NCBI GenBank assembly: GCA_947647735.1
Contig: CANSLJ010000004.1
Location: 124,001 to 188,000 of the forward strand
DNA length: 64,000 bases
Direction of reading: 5' to 3'
Source of the DNA: an uncultured bacterium
GTDB lineage: Bacteria; Bacillota; Clostridia; Lachnospirales; Lachnospiraceae
The notes beneath the pieces were generated by a model. That model ran no database searches and was not told the DNA's origin. It saw only the letters and a program-made list of their open reading frames with translations. A program made the position numbers and the translations under genes. Below, piece after piece: positions 45,185 to 53,841 of this stretch (the stretch's first letter is position 1; each line of letters opens with the position of its first letter).

Positions 45185-47362
45185 TCACAATGCTTCTGCC
45201 TGTTCACTGCATTCATTGATCGGTGCCTTATAAACAGTCCCTTCACTATTTGGCCTAAAATACAGGGTATTATTCAATAAATTCACATCATCTTCATACA
45301 TATTTAAGTTATATATTGTAGTCGTATTTATAATCCCTTTCGTATAAGAATCAACACAATCCGATTCTTCCACCACCATCGTCAGCTCTTCACTGAAAAT
45401 GTCATATTTCCAGATAGCTCCTGCCTCAGTGAACAATATCATGTATTTCTCAAAGTTCATGATCTCACCTTCCAGAAAACATTCATCATCATCTTCAAAA
45501 GATACCTTCCGGATTTTTTTATCTTCCATATTATAAATATTCAGATACCATAAATCTATTTCATACCCATCCGAGCAATATCCTATTAGATATTCTTTAT
45601 ATTTGATTATACTCCTTCCACATAACATATTTTCTGCTTTATAATCGGCAAATGAGGATATGCCGCCAACTTGTAATAATTGTTTTACTTTTCCAGTCAT
45701 CAGATCATATTGATACAATATACGATTCTTATCAAAAATTTCCTCTGAATCTTCATCAACTATCATATACAACATATCTTTCTCTAAAAAGATATTGCTT
45801 GAATGTATTGATACACTCCTATCATCTGCAATCAGTTCACTATTAAAATTTTTAAAATCAACATATACAATAGCATCCGATTCTTTTACTGTTGTATTAT
45901 AAATCAAATATCTTCCATTACATTGTAATCCTGTTCCTTTAGCATCTCCTGTTCCAAAATAATTGTATCCTGATCTGTTTCCCGGTTCATAGACTATCTC
46001 AATATCTCTTTCTTCATTAGTATCTACATTGATAATTTTTATTATTTTCCCGATACTTATGCATATTCTACTGCCTGCACCGCAAAAATCTTTTATTTCC
46101 CCTGAACCGCCTGTTTTTCTAACCTTAGTACGTTCACCAGTCTGTTTATGTACTTTATACAAAGTGTTATTTTCCTCATCAAGATACACTAAGTACGCAT
46201 TCAATTCAGCAAATTTGTGCAAATTCACTCTGTCCGAGCAAACCTGACTGATCTCGAGATATTCCCTAATATCTTCCACATCTTCTCTCTCCAAAGATTC
46301 TCCCAGTTCTTCCATACACATATATTTATATTTTTCAAGTATCCCCACAGCCCCTCTCTCATCATAAACCTTCTGTATCCGATTCTTTATCTGATTGATT
46401 CCTTTTTTATTCACACTAAAACTATCAAATACTTCATTTTCTAAAAAAGCGAAATCACCCGCCCCGAGAAAACCATACTCCATCAATATCTGCAACATGA
46501 TTTTTTGAGAATTCATATTTTCCACATTATCAAGATCGGGCTCCTCCTCAGATGATATCAAAATTATTTCTCCCTCTGACGCAATGACTGACAAAAAATT
46601 CTGCTGCAGTTCATTACAGCCTGTTTCCTCTTTTAACACTGCCAATAAACCGCCTAAAACTTCTGTTTCTGTATCGGTAAGATCTTTCTGTAAATTATAG
46701 GGTGTTGTCTCTTTATACAGCTTAAAAATTTCTGCATCAATTGCAGTTTCCTCCGGCTGTTCCTTTGGCACAAACCCATATTTCTCCGCCATTCCTTCCT
46801 TTCCTACCGCCTGGTAAATCGCTTTAATATACTCCTCAATTTCCCGTATTCCTTTACGGTTCACGCTGAAATACGCAAATACCTCATCCTCGAACTCCTC
46901 CAAAAATGAAAAATCTTCCGTTCCAAGATAAAGATATTCCATCGTTACCTGCAGCATCATTTTCTGCACATTTATATTTTCAATATTTTCAATACAGGAA
47001 ATATCAAGTCCGCTCTGCGGAGACTTCACTTCAATATATGCATTGACAGAACGGATAAACTTTTTCTGTTCTTCATTATTTTCAGCAAATTCCGAAAGCC
47101 GGAGCAATAATGCCGCAAGGATTTCCTTCTCGTCATCATCCAGATCTTCCTTTAAGTCATATGGTGTGTTCAGATGATACAGTTCCTTTTTCCGGATATC
47201 AGACATATCATCTATTACCACATCTATAACATCTCCCAAATCATCTATTTTTTCATTTACTTTCTCACCGATCTTTCTGGTGTCCTCACTCAATCTCTCA
47301 AATTTCTCCTCAAAAGGCTTCGCTCCTGCCCCCATACCCTTCATAAAATCCTTTTTTCCCAT
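45185..47362 (-). CDS. 725-aa protein: duplicated helical domain plus predicted beta-propeller
   Basis: No signal peptide, so cytoplasmic. Residues ~10-60 form a likely coiled coil (FEEKFERLSEDTRKIGEKVN). Two copies of a ~140-residue helical unit follow: first from YDLKEDLDDDEKEILAALL to GMAEKYGFV, second from YNLQKDLTDTETEVLGGLL to ILEKYKYM. Both contain MEYLYLGTEDFSFLE or MEYGFLGAGDFAFLE and FSVNRKGI or FSVNKKGI. The pattern slightly recalls TerB-like helical domains. From ~370 the protein becomes beta-rich with repeated blades (NAYLVYLDEENNTLYKVHKQ, GRYLIYNTTVKES, MLYMIVDEDSEE), a likely beta-propeller. It follows the 397-aa gene by 23 bp and is AT-rich. Function unknown. Confidence 0.65.
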   Translation of the reverse strand: MGKKDFMKGMGAGAKPFEEKFERLSEDTRKIGEKVNEKIDDLGDVIDVVIDDMSDIRKKELYHLNTPYDLKEDLDDDEKEILAALLLRLSEFAENNEEQKKFIRSVNAYIEVKSPQSGLDISCIENIENINVQKMMLQVTMEYLYLGTEDFSFLEEFEDEVFAYFSVNRKGIREIEEYIKAIYQAVGKEGMAEKYGFVPKEQPEETAIDAEIFKLYKETTPYNLQKDLTDTETEVLGGLLAVLKEETGCNELQQNFLSVIASEGEIILISSEEEPDLDNVENMNSQKIMLQILMEYGFLGAGDFAFLENEVFDSFSVNKKGINQIKNRIQKVYDERGAVGILEKYKYMCMEELGESLEREDVEDIREYLEISQVCSDRVNLHKFAELNAYLVYLDEENNTLYKVHKQTGERTKVRKTGGSGEIKDFCGAGSRICISIGKIIKIINVDTNEERDIEIVYEPGNRSGYNYFGTGDAKGTGLQCNGRYLIYNTTVKESDAIVYVDFKNFNSELIADDRSVSIHSSNIFLEKDMLYMIVDEDSEEIFDKNRILYQYDLMTGKVKQLLQVGGISSFADYKAENMLCGRSIIKYKEYLIGYCSDGYEIDLWYLNIYNMEDKKIRKVSFEDDDECFLEGEIMNFEKYMILFTEAGAIWKYDIFSEELTMVVEESDCVDSYTKGIINTTTIYNLNMYEDDVNLLNNTLYFRPNSEGTVYKAPINECSEQAEAL

Positions 47363-47385
47363 CTTTCGCTCGTCTCCTTTACTTT

Positions 47386-48579
47386 TTATATTTCTATATC
47401 CTCGCCCATCACAAGGTTATAAAATTCCTTTTCTAAAAATTCCTGTTTTACCTGCTTTATAAACTTCTTATCATTGACAATTCGATAAATCGTTACTGCC
47501 AGTCCCCCAACATCCAAATATTGCATCGCATTTTTCCCTAATTCTGCGTTAGAAGTGAATGCTGACACTGTTCCCATAACCGCAACCGCTATGATGTTGC
47601 TGGCAGAAGCAATTAAATTGGAATACGTTAATATCTTTCTTGTTCGTACATCATATAAATTCCTTGTACCGGAAGATTCTTCATAAAAAAGCCCATGAAT
47701 GACCGCTATCAATGTGTTGATCAATATTGCGTAAGCAGCCTGTTTCCCAACTGTCAGCATATTAGCTGTATCAACGCCATGCTCCGCAAGAACTTGTGCC
47801 ATATTCGGAGATAATACGGTCATTCCTGGAACTGGAAGTCCCGCTATGGAAAACATATCTGATTTCAAATGCAGACGCTGTTTGATCACAGCCAGAGCAA
47901 GAGCCTCAGGTTCAACTTTCGACCGGCCTATCACTTTTTCCAGCATCAACATTGTATCTGCATGTTGAACTATTTTAGGTTTCAATATACCATTTTCCAT
48001 TGCGGAGGGTTTTACATGATAGCTCTGAAAAGACCAGTTCGTTAATGTACTTGTCATTATATTTGCCGTTCCAAATATCCAGCCAAACAACGGATCATGC
48101 CCTAAAGTGCGGAATCGATGTGCATTACCGCTCAACCCGAGATGAAAATCCGAACTGCCAAACTGTGTATCATATGGAACACCGTTCAACATAATGTCAC
48201 TTATACTTGCATAATATCTTTTTGAATGATCCGATATATTTTCTGCATCAAAATTGCTAAATATCTCCCTCTCTTCCGCATGAGCACCTTTCGCGCTTTC
48301 TTTATCTGTCAACCGTTTTCCAAATGGCGTCAGAAAATATTGCCTGATACACTGCAGCGCAGTTGCAAAAAACAAAAAATTGATATCAATTCCTGATAAC
48401 TTTGCTGCCTGCTCAAACTGTCTGTCCAAATCATAAATAATTACAGATACATTTTCTGCTATCCGGGAAACACGTTCCGCTTCCCTGGATACTTTCTCAA
48501 ATTTTTTTATGGTTTCTTTCGCGCCATTTATCGTATCATTTTTTCTTTTTTTCAGTGCTTCGTATTTTCTCCCTGCCAT
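47386..48579 (-). CDS. 397-aa protein of unknown family, WYL cassette
   Basis: It opens with a basic coiled coil (about 1-60: NGAKETIKKFEKVSREAERV). IDINFLFFATALQCIRQYFL is a hydrophobic helix, and the centre has a striking conserved-looking block, GHDPLFGWIFGTANIMTSTL. Two more hydrophobic stretches follow (AAYAILINTLIAVIHGLF and SNLIASASNIIAVAVMGTVS), then a basic-acidic tail. It may associate with a membrane or oligomerise. I do not recognise a family with known function. It lies 22 bp downstream of the WYL regulator and 23 bp upstream of the 725-aa gene, so the three form one unit. Confidence 0.6.
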   Translation of the reverse strand: MAGRKYEALKKRKNDTINGAKETIKKFEKVSREAERVSRIAENVSVIIYDLDRQFEQAAKLSGIDINFLFFATALQCIRQYFLTPFGKRLTDKESAKGAHAEEREIFSNFDAENISDHSKRYYASISDIMLNGVPYDTQFGSSDFHLGLSGNAHRFRTLGHDPLFGWIFGTANIMTSTLTNWSFQSYHVKPSAMENGILKPKIVQHADTMLMLEKVIGRSKVEPEALALAVIKQRLHLKSDMFSIAGLPVPGMTVLSPNMAQVLAEHGVDTANMLTVGKQAAYAILINTLIAVIHGLFYEESSGTRNLYDVRTRKILTYSNLIASASNIIAVAVMGTVSAFTSNAELGKNAMQYLDVGGLAVTIYRIVNDKKFIKQVKQEFLEKEFYNLVMGEDIEI

Positions 48580-48600
48580 GATTCTCTCTTTCTGGCCCTC

Positions 48601-49578
48601 TTAATCACCTATATAATTTTTATACATTGTCTCTATCTCTCTCGTTATTTCCTCAGCAAAACTTTCCGGCTTTAACACCTTTACCCATTGTCCCTGTGAC
48701 AGCAAAAACATTTTAATTCCCGTCCCGTAAGTTTCCGCTTCGATCAAATATTTGTCATCCTTCTTCCCGATGATCTTTGCCGTCTGCAGACGATCTAATA
48801 TTGCCTGAACAGAGGGACCAGTAAATTCAAATATAATTTTTCTGGATTTTCCTGGAAACATATACTGAATCTTCTTTCTCAGTTCTCCTTCATCAAATCT
48901 ATCTGCATATTCTATATGAAATGTATCCCTATGCTCTGTTAACTGTGTAATTCTATCTATTCGATAATAATGGGGGGTGTCTTCATTTTCCCCGCTGGAA
49001 CCGGCTATCAGATAAAAATAAAATTCTGAAAATATGATGCTCAGCGGTTGAACCCTCCGTTCTATCCGACTTCCATCCATCTTATGATACGATATGGTTA
49101 TTTCTTTCTGCTTATAAATACAATTTGTAATCTTCCAGATCAGATTAATCAGATCATCACAGAAATGTGATACTCCCTGATAATGATAAATTTCCTTTGC
49201 ACTGAGCTGTTCAAGCATCTCCCTGTCTTCTTTTACCGTAAATCTTTCCAGTTTATCAAATAAATCCAGCAATGCAATCTTATCTATTGCCCTTACACCA
49301 GATAATATTTTCATAACAAATAAAAGTTCTCCGGACAAAAGGCAGTTATTCCCCTCCATCTGATATGCTTTCCATTCATGGGAATACTTCAGTTCCATAT
49401 TCTTTGTAACATCCCGATGATCTGCCAGAAAATTTTTAATCTCATTCATGTCTCTGGATATACTTTTCACTGATACTTCATACTCCTGAGAAAGATTTTT
49501 AAGTGTAACATGCTCTCCCTGTATCAGCCTGTAAAAAATTCCAAGTACACGTTCCTTTTTCTGCTTTGTCTCCACCAT
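48601..49578 (-). CDS. WYL-domain transcriptional regulator
   Basis: A 325-residue regulator. An N-terminal helix-turn-helix (VLGIFYRLIQGEHVTLKNLS, then YEVSVKSISRDMNEI) is followed by a WYL domain (ITISYHKMDGSRIERRVQPL, then FYFYLIAGSS). The WCX-type C-terminus includes HYYRIDRITQL and GQWVKVLKPESFAEEI. WYL regulators often sense nucleic acid or nucleotide signals and control phage-defence loci (BrxR, CapW). The ATG at 49578 has AGGGATAAGG; a 23-codon longer form is less likely. It precedes two unknown genes in a tight unit. Confidence 0.88.
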   Translation of the reverse strand: MVETKQKKERVLGIFYRLIQGEHVTLKNLSQEYEVSVKSISRDMNEIKNFLADHRDVTKNMELKYSHEWKAYQMEGNNCLLSGELLFVMKILSGVRAIDKIALLDLFDKLERFTVKEDREMLEQLSAKEIYHYQGVSHFCDDLINLIWKITNCIYKQKEITISYHKMDGSRIERRVQPLSIIFSEFYFYLIAGSSGENEDTPHYYRIDRITQLTEHRDTFHIEYADRFDEGELRKKIQYMFPGKSRKIIFEFTGPSVQAILDRLQTAKIIGKKDDKYLIEAETYGTGIKMFLLSQGQWVKVLKPESFAEEITREIETMYKNYIGD

Positions 49579-49664
49579 AACCTTATCCCTGCATAATGCA
49601 AAATATTTTAAGTTTATCCGTACTGTTCTGCTGTAATAACAGTTCATACATGTCTACATCAGAG

Positions 49665-49689
49665 ATTCTAGCATATGTCCTCGGACATA
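49665..49689 (-). promoter_or_regulatory. Palindromic operator at the likely WYL promoter
   Basis: A perfect 7-bp inverted repeat, TATGTCC-TC-GGACATA (49674-49689), adjoins a -10-like TAGAAT on the minus strand (49670-49665), so it fills the spacer. A further TGTCC half-site lies just upstream near 49694. This placement suits autoregulation by the WYL protein about 90 bases downstream. The rest of the 49648-49898 gap is AT-rich without other clear features. Confidence 0.5.
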
Positions 49690-49898
49690 CCTGTGTCCTG
49701 CTAAAAATTTATATCATATAAAAATACAAGATGCTTTTTCCTGCCTTCTACCGCAAATATCCATTTATTCCTTTTTACTACTTTCTCCTTTATTCCATCT
49801 TATGTGTATATATCTACTCATATAATTATACTTTATTTATCTGCTCATTTCAATAATTTACTGAATAAAATACCATATTTTTACGGAGGTAAGGCAAA

Positions 49899-50132
49899 AT
49901 GAAGGATATGGAATTCGGCACGATAAAGATTCATTTGAAAGAAATCATGGACAGTCAGAATATTTCAATTAATAAACTATCATTCAGAGCAGAAATGCAA
50001 AGAACACAATTAAAAAAATATTGTAAAAATGAGGTACAACGTTTGGATATTGCTGTTTTATCAAGACTCTGTTATGCACTGAACTGCGATCTGCACGATC
50101 TGATAGAATACATCCCCCCAGAAAAACCATAA
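49899..50132 (+). CDS. Small XRE-family helix-turn-helix regulator
   Basis: A 77-residue Cro/C1-type DNA-binding protein: IKIHLKEIMDSQNISINKLS, then FRAEMQRTQLKKYCKNEVQR, then LDIAVLSRLCYALNCDLHDL, the five-helix HTH of the HTH_26 type, and almost nothing else. GGAGGTAAGG is an excellent ribosome binding site. It is divergent from the WYL cassette, on the opposite strand to nearly all other genes, and ends at a strong terminator. It may be an orphan regulator of the cassette. Confidence 0.85.
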   Translation: MKDMEFGTIKIHLKEIMDSQNISINKLSFRAEMQRTQLKKYCKNEVQRLDIAVLSRLCYALNCDLHDLIEYIPPEKP

Positions 50133-50134
50133 CA

Positions 50135-50171
50135 AAAACCCCATTGAAGCTAACCACTCCAATGGGGTTTT
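50135..50171 (+). terminator. Terminator of the XRE gene; hairpin repeat copy B
   Basis: AAAACCCCATTG pairs with CAATGGGGTTTT over 12 bp with a 13-base loop, three bases after the XRE stop codon. The A-rich and T-rich flanks make it usable in both directions. Core and loop are nearly identical to the hairpin at 45088-45119, in the same orientation. Confidence 0.75.
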
Positions 50172-50221
50172 CAATATAATATTTTCATCTCTCAACTTCT
50201 AAAATGGCGTATTATCCGCCT

Positions 50222-50701
50222 TTACTTATGGTACGGAGCCTTATTGATAATTCGAAAAGCCCGATAAATCTGCTCCGCCAAAATCACCCGCATCAGCTGA
50301 TGCGGAAAGGTCATATCCGAAAAGCTTAAGCTTAGATCTGCCCGCGCTGATACAGAAGGATGGAGCCCTAAAGATCCGCCGATAATAAAAACAAGCTGGC
50401 TGTTTCCCGACAATCCGAGATTTTCCAGCTTCTCTGCAAACTTCTCTGAGTCGTATTTCTTTCCCGCTATTTCCAGAGTGATCACATAGCTGTTATCCCG
50501 CAGTCTCTTCAAAATGCGCTGCGCCTCTTTTTCCCGGATGGCATCCTCCTGTGCCGGGGAAGCTTTCTCTGGTGCGGGTTCATCCATCACCTCGATGATC
50601 TCCAGCCGACAGTAACGACTGAGGCGCTTTTGATATTCACAAAGCGCCTCTCTGTAAAAGGATTCCTTTATCTTTCCCACTGCCAGTATCGTAATATTCA
50701 T
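50222..50701 (-). CDS. rlmH: 23S rRNA (pseudouridine(1915)-N(3))-methyltransferase RlmH
   Basis: SPOUT methyltransferase acting on pseudouridine 1915 in helix 69 of 23S rRNA. The 159-residue length is typical. Seen are LAVGKIKESFYREAL at the start, FIIGGSLGLHP (SAM knot) near 105, and the closing SFSDMTFPHQLMRVILAEQI, then YRAFRIINKAPYHK. AAAGGTATT precedes the ATG. It marks the return from the accessory region to core genes. Confidence 0.97.
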   Translation of the reverse strand: MNITILAVGKIKESFYREALCEYQKRLSRYCRLEIIEVMDEPAPEKASPAQEDAIREKEAQRILKRLRDNSYVITLEIAGKKYDSEKFAEKLENLGLSGNSQLVFIIGGSLGLHPSVSARADLSLSFSDMTFPHQLMRVILAEQIYRAFRIINKAPYHK

Positions 50702-50710
50702 AAAATACCT

Positions 50711-51505
50711 TTATTTATCCCCGAAAATATCCTGATAATGTTTGTCCAGAAATCTATCCACATAACCCTCGTTCAGGTTCAGAAAACGCTCCGACAACAG
50801 CTCTTTCATTCTGTCAAACCGCTTAAAGTATTTCTGTTCTTCGCTGAAGTCCGCTTCCTCCTCCGTAAACAGCCCTTCGTCTATCTTTTCCGCCGTCACA
50901 TATTCCACGAACCACTTTTCCAGTTCTTTCGTCAGTTCCTTTTCGGATTCCGCTTTCTTTGCATATTTTCCCGCATTCTTCATGGAGACCACACCCATGA
51001 CAATGAAAAACAGGAACATAGCGCCCATAACGCCCAGTATCATAAATCTGGAAGACTCGCTGAGCGGCACCTTGATCACATCACAGAAACAGAGAACGAT
51101 CACGATAATACCGAGAACCCCTACCACAAGAAGCGTATAGGCAGAGGATTTATTATCCGCCGCTTTCTCCTCATAATTCTGGTAAACGCCCCGGGAAACT
51201 CCTTCTGCTCCCTTTGCGCCTTTTTCCTCAGGCTTTTCACTTGAAGCTTTTTCCCCGTCAGGCTCATCCGGATCTTCTGCATTCTCAGGATTCTCCATAT
51301 CTCCTGCGCTCTCTGCATCCGATAAGCCGGAATCCTCTTCCATCATCTCTCTCAAAGCCGCAAGCTGTTCCGCCCTTTGCGCCTCTTCTTCCTTCCGGCG
51401 CTCTGCTTCCCACTCTTCCAGTGAATCCACAAGCTCCGTGCCGCAGTCAGCGCAGACTTTGATCCCCTCATAATACTCGTTTTTACATTTCGGACACCAC
51501 GGCAT
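50711..51505 (-). CDS. Zinc-ribbon membrane protein, unknown function
   Basis: A ~264-residue protein. An N-terminal zinc ribbon (PWCPKCKNEYYEGIKVCADC, two Cys pairs) is followed by a long Glu/Ala/Arg-rich helix and acidic linker (about 30-95), then two membrane helices (YTLLVVGVLGIIVIVLCFC and MILGVMGAMFLFFIVMG). The charged helical tail is cytoplasmic. A GTG three codons upstream (51514) is the alternative start. It is 9 bp upstream of rlmH and likely in the same unit. The same zinc-ribbon style opens the gene at 54893-56329. Confidence 0.75.
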   Translation of the reverse strand: MPWCPKCKNEYYEGIKVCADCGTELVDSLEEWEAERRKEEEAQRAEQLAALREMMEEDSGLSDAESAGDMENPENAEDPDEPDGEKASSEKPEEKGAKGAEGVSRGVYQNYEEKAADNKSSAYTLLVVGVLGIIVIVLCFCDVIKVPLSESSRFMILGVMGAMFLFFIVMGVVSMKNAGKYAKKAESEKELTKELEKWFVEYVTAEKIDEGLFTEEEADFSEEQKYFKRFDRMKELLSERFLNLNEGYVDRFLDKHYQDIFGDK

Positions 51506-51542
51506 CCCCTTCACCCCGCCTTCTCATTTGTATTGATATATT

Positions 51543-52292
51543 TTATTTCACAGAATAATTCAGCCGCACCGTGATCGACGCCGTCTTATCCTTTGAACTT
51601 GTATTGAAAGTACCCCCGTAACTGTAATCCTCCGTGCTGGAATATGCGCCGGTGATCTGAAATACGCCCAGATTCGCAGTCAGCAGTTCCCCCGTCTGAC
51701 ATCCTGCATTCTGTGCCATGATATCGATCCTCTCTTTCGCGTTCTGCGTCGCTTCCTCAATAAGCTGCAGTTTCAGTTCATCCAGCTTGGTATAATAATA
51801 TTCCGGAGAATCGGAAATGATCTCAACCCCCGAATCGATCAGTTCCGTACATTCATTGGCAATATTCGTGATCTTGTTCACATCGGAAGAACTTACGGCA
51901 AAGGACTGCGTCAGCTCATACCCGTCATCCTCATAACCGATATACTCGCCCTCCTCATTGTAGATATCCCTCACCATCTCCCTGATACTCACGGAGTAAA
52001 AGGTCATCTCATCCGCCGCAACGCCGTTCTCCTCAAAATACTTCTTTACCACATCCGCGTTTTTCTGGATCTCCCGGTAGGCTTCCCTGGAAGTATCTCC
52101 ATGCACCGAAAACTCCCCGCGCCAGATTGCCATATCCGACTCAAAATCCACACTGGCAGAACCGGTGGCGGAAAGTCCCTCACCGGTCTTGCCGAGCTTA
52201 GCTTCTTTCAAGCCGTTTGTGCCGAGCACCACGCAGATGATCGCGCAGATGCCCGCTATACATGCAATAATAATAGACTTATATTCTTTCAT
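51543..52292 (-). CDS. SIMPL/DUF541 domain protein, membrane anchored
   Basis: A 249-residue protein with one N-terminal membrane segment (SIIIACIAGICAIICVVLGT) and an external SIMPL (DUF541) domain. The domain opens with LSATGSASVDFESDMAIWRG, contains FYSVSIREMVRDIYNEEGE, and ends with ASITVRLNYSVK. SIMPL proteins form oligomers at cell envelopes; their role is unknown. ATG 52292 was chosen over one 17 codons upstream because the longer form has Cys-rich, signal-poor residues. It lies 27 bp upstream of the zinc-ribbon gene. Confidence 0.82.
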   Translation of the reverse strand: MKEYKSIIIACIAGICAIICVVLGTNGLKEAKLGKTGEGLSATGSASVDFESDMAIWRGEFSVHGDTSREAYREIQKNADVVKKYFEENGVAADEMTFYSVSIREMVRDIYNEEGEYIGYEDDGYELTQSFAVSSSDVNKITNIANECTELIDSGVEIISDSPEYYYTKLDELKLQLIEEATQNAKERIDIMAQNAGCQTGELLTANLGVFQITGAYSSTEDYSYGGTFNTSSKDKTASITVRLNYSVK

Positions 52293-52399
52293 ATTTATTC
52301 CAGTTCCGCAAAATCCCCTACAGCACATCCTTGAGCAAATCAAATTTCATCTGCTCTGCATATGAAATTCGATTTATGCGCTTCCGGGAATTTTGCTGT

Positions 52400-53785
52400 T
52401 TACCTCCCTGACAGATACTCGTGAATTCCTTTCGCCGCATTCTTACCGGCGCCCATCGCCAGAATAACCGTAGCCGCGCCTGTCACCGCATCGCCGCCTG
52501 CATAGACAGCCTCCTTGGAAGTCGCGCCATTGTCCTCGTCCGCCACAATACATTTCCAGCGGTTTGTCTCAAGCCCCTCCGTCGTGGAAGAGATCAGCGG
52601 ATTCGGAGAAGTGCCAAGTGCCATGATCACGGTATCCACGTCGATCACATACTCGGAATCAGGGATCACCACAGGCCTTCTTCTGCCGGACTCATCCGGC
52701 TCGCCCAGTTCCATCCGCACACACCTGATACCGTTCACCCAACCGTTATCATCCGTCAGGATCTCCACCGGATTGGTCAGCAGATGGAAGATGATGCCTT
52801 CCTCTTTTGCATGGTGTACTTCCTCCACTCTGGCGGGCAGTTCCTCCTCGGAACGTCTGTAAACGATATATACCTCGGAACCCAGCCTGAGCGCCGTTCT
52901 CGCCGCATCCATAGCCACGTTACCGCCGCCTACGACCGCCACCTTCTTACCGCGCATGATCGGAGTATTGGAATCCTCCTTAAACGCCTTCATCAGATTG
53001 CTCCTGGTCAGATATTCATTGGCGGAGAATACACCGTTTGCATTCTCGCCGGGAATACCCATAAACTTTGGCAGCCCTGCGCCGGAACCGATAAATACCG
53101 CATCAAAGCCCTCTTCCTTCATCAGCTCATCGATCGTGACAGCCTTGCCGATCACCACGTCCGTCTCAATCTTTACGCCCAGCGCTTTTACATTTTCAAT
53201 TTCCTTCTGTACCACATCCTCCTTCGGCAGCCTGAACTCGGGAATACCGTAGACAAGCACACCGCCGGCCTCATGGAGCGCCTCAAAGATGGTCACATCA
53301 TAACCCATTCTGGCAAGATCTCCGGCACAGGTAAGTCCCGCCGGGCCGGAACCGATCACTGCCACCTTTTTCCCCAGCTTTTCGTCAGCCCCTTTCGGTG
53401 TGATACCGTTCTCTCTTGCCCAGTCAGCCGTAAACCGCTCCAGCTTGCCGATGGAGATCGGCTCGCCCTTAATACCCCTGATACATTTTCCTTCACACTG
53501 GCTCTCCTGAGGGCAGACACGGCCGCAGACAGCGGGAAGCGCCGAAGACTGACTGATCACCTGATAAGCCGCCTCGATATCGCCTTCCTTTACCTTATCG
53601 ATAAAACCGGGAATATCAATCGCCACAGGACATCCCTTGATACACTGGGCATTTTTACAGCCGATACATCTGGAAGCCTCCTCCATCGCCTCTTCTTTAT
53701 TATAACCCAGACATACTTCCTCAAAGTTCGTTGCTCTTACTTTCGCATCCTGTTCTCTGACAGGCACCTTTTTTAATACATCCAT
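52400..53785 (-). CDS. nfnB: NfnB-like large subunit, NAD(P)H:ferredoxin transhydrogenase (GltA-type)
   Basis: A 461-residue protein of the glutamate synthase small-subunit family. The N-terminal iron-sulfur region has CIGCKNAQCIKGCP and CGRVCPQESQCEGKC. The FAD site is VAVIGSGPAGLTCAGDLARM, and the NADPH site VAVVGGGNVAMDAARTALR. Next to an FAD/NAD-binding [2Fe-2S] protein without a large GltB subunit, it fits NfnB, which with NfnA couples NADH, ferredoxin and NADP by electron bifurcation. Annotation as glutamate synthase is a common alternative. Confidence 0.88.
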   Translation of the reverse strand: MDVLKKVPVREQDAKVRATNFEEVCLGYNKEEAMEEASRCIGCKNAQCIKGCPVAIDIPGFIDKVKEGDIEAAYQVISQSSALPAVCGRVCPQESQCEGKCIRGIKGEPISIGKLERFTADWARENGITPKGADEKLGKKVAVIGSGPAGLTCAGDLARMGYDVTIFEALHEAGGVLVYGIPEFRLPKEDVVQKEIENVKALGVKIETDVVIGKAVTIDELMKEEGFDAVFIGSGAGLPKFMGIPGENANGVFSANEYLTRSNLMKAFKEDSNTPIMRGKKVAVVGGGNVAMDAARTALRLGSEVYIVYRRSEEELPARVEEVHHAKEEGIIFHLLTNPVEILTDDNGWVNGIRCVRMELGEPDESGRRRPVVIPDSEYVIDVDTVIMALGTSPNPLISSTTEGLETNRWKCIVADEDNGATSKEAVYAGGDAVTGAATVILAMGAGKNAAKGIHEYLSGR

Positions 53786-53841
53786 CTATCGTAAACCTTA
53801 CCTTTCTTCTAATCCCTTTATGCACCATCAACCGCGCGCTC

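Noticed and set aside
52421..53776. A 451-codon plus-strand frame opposite nfnB
   Set aside because: Antisense shadow of a clear oxidoreductase; composition is unlike a real protein.
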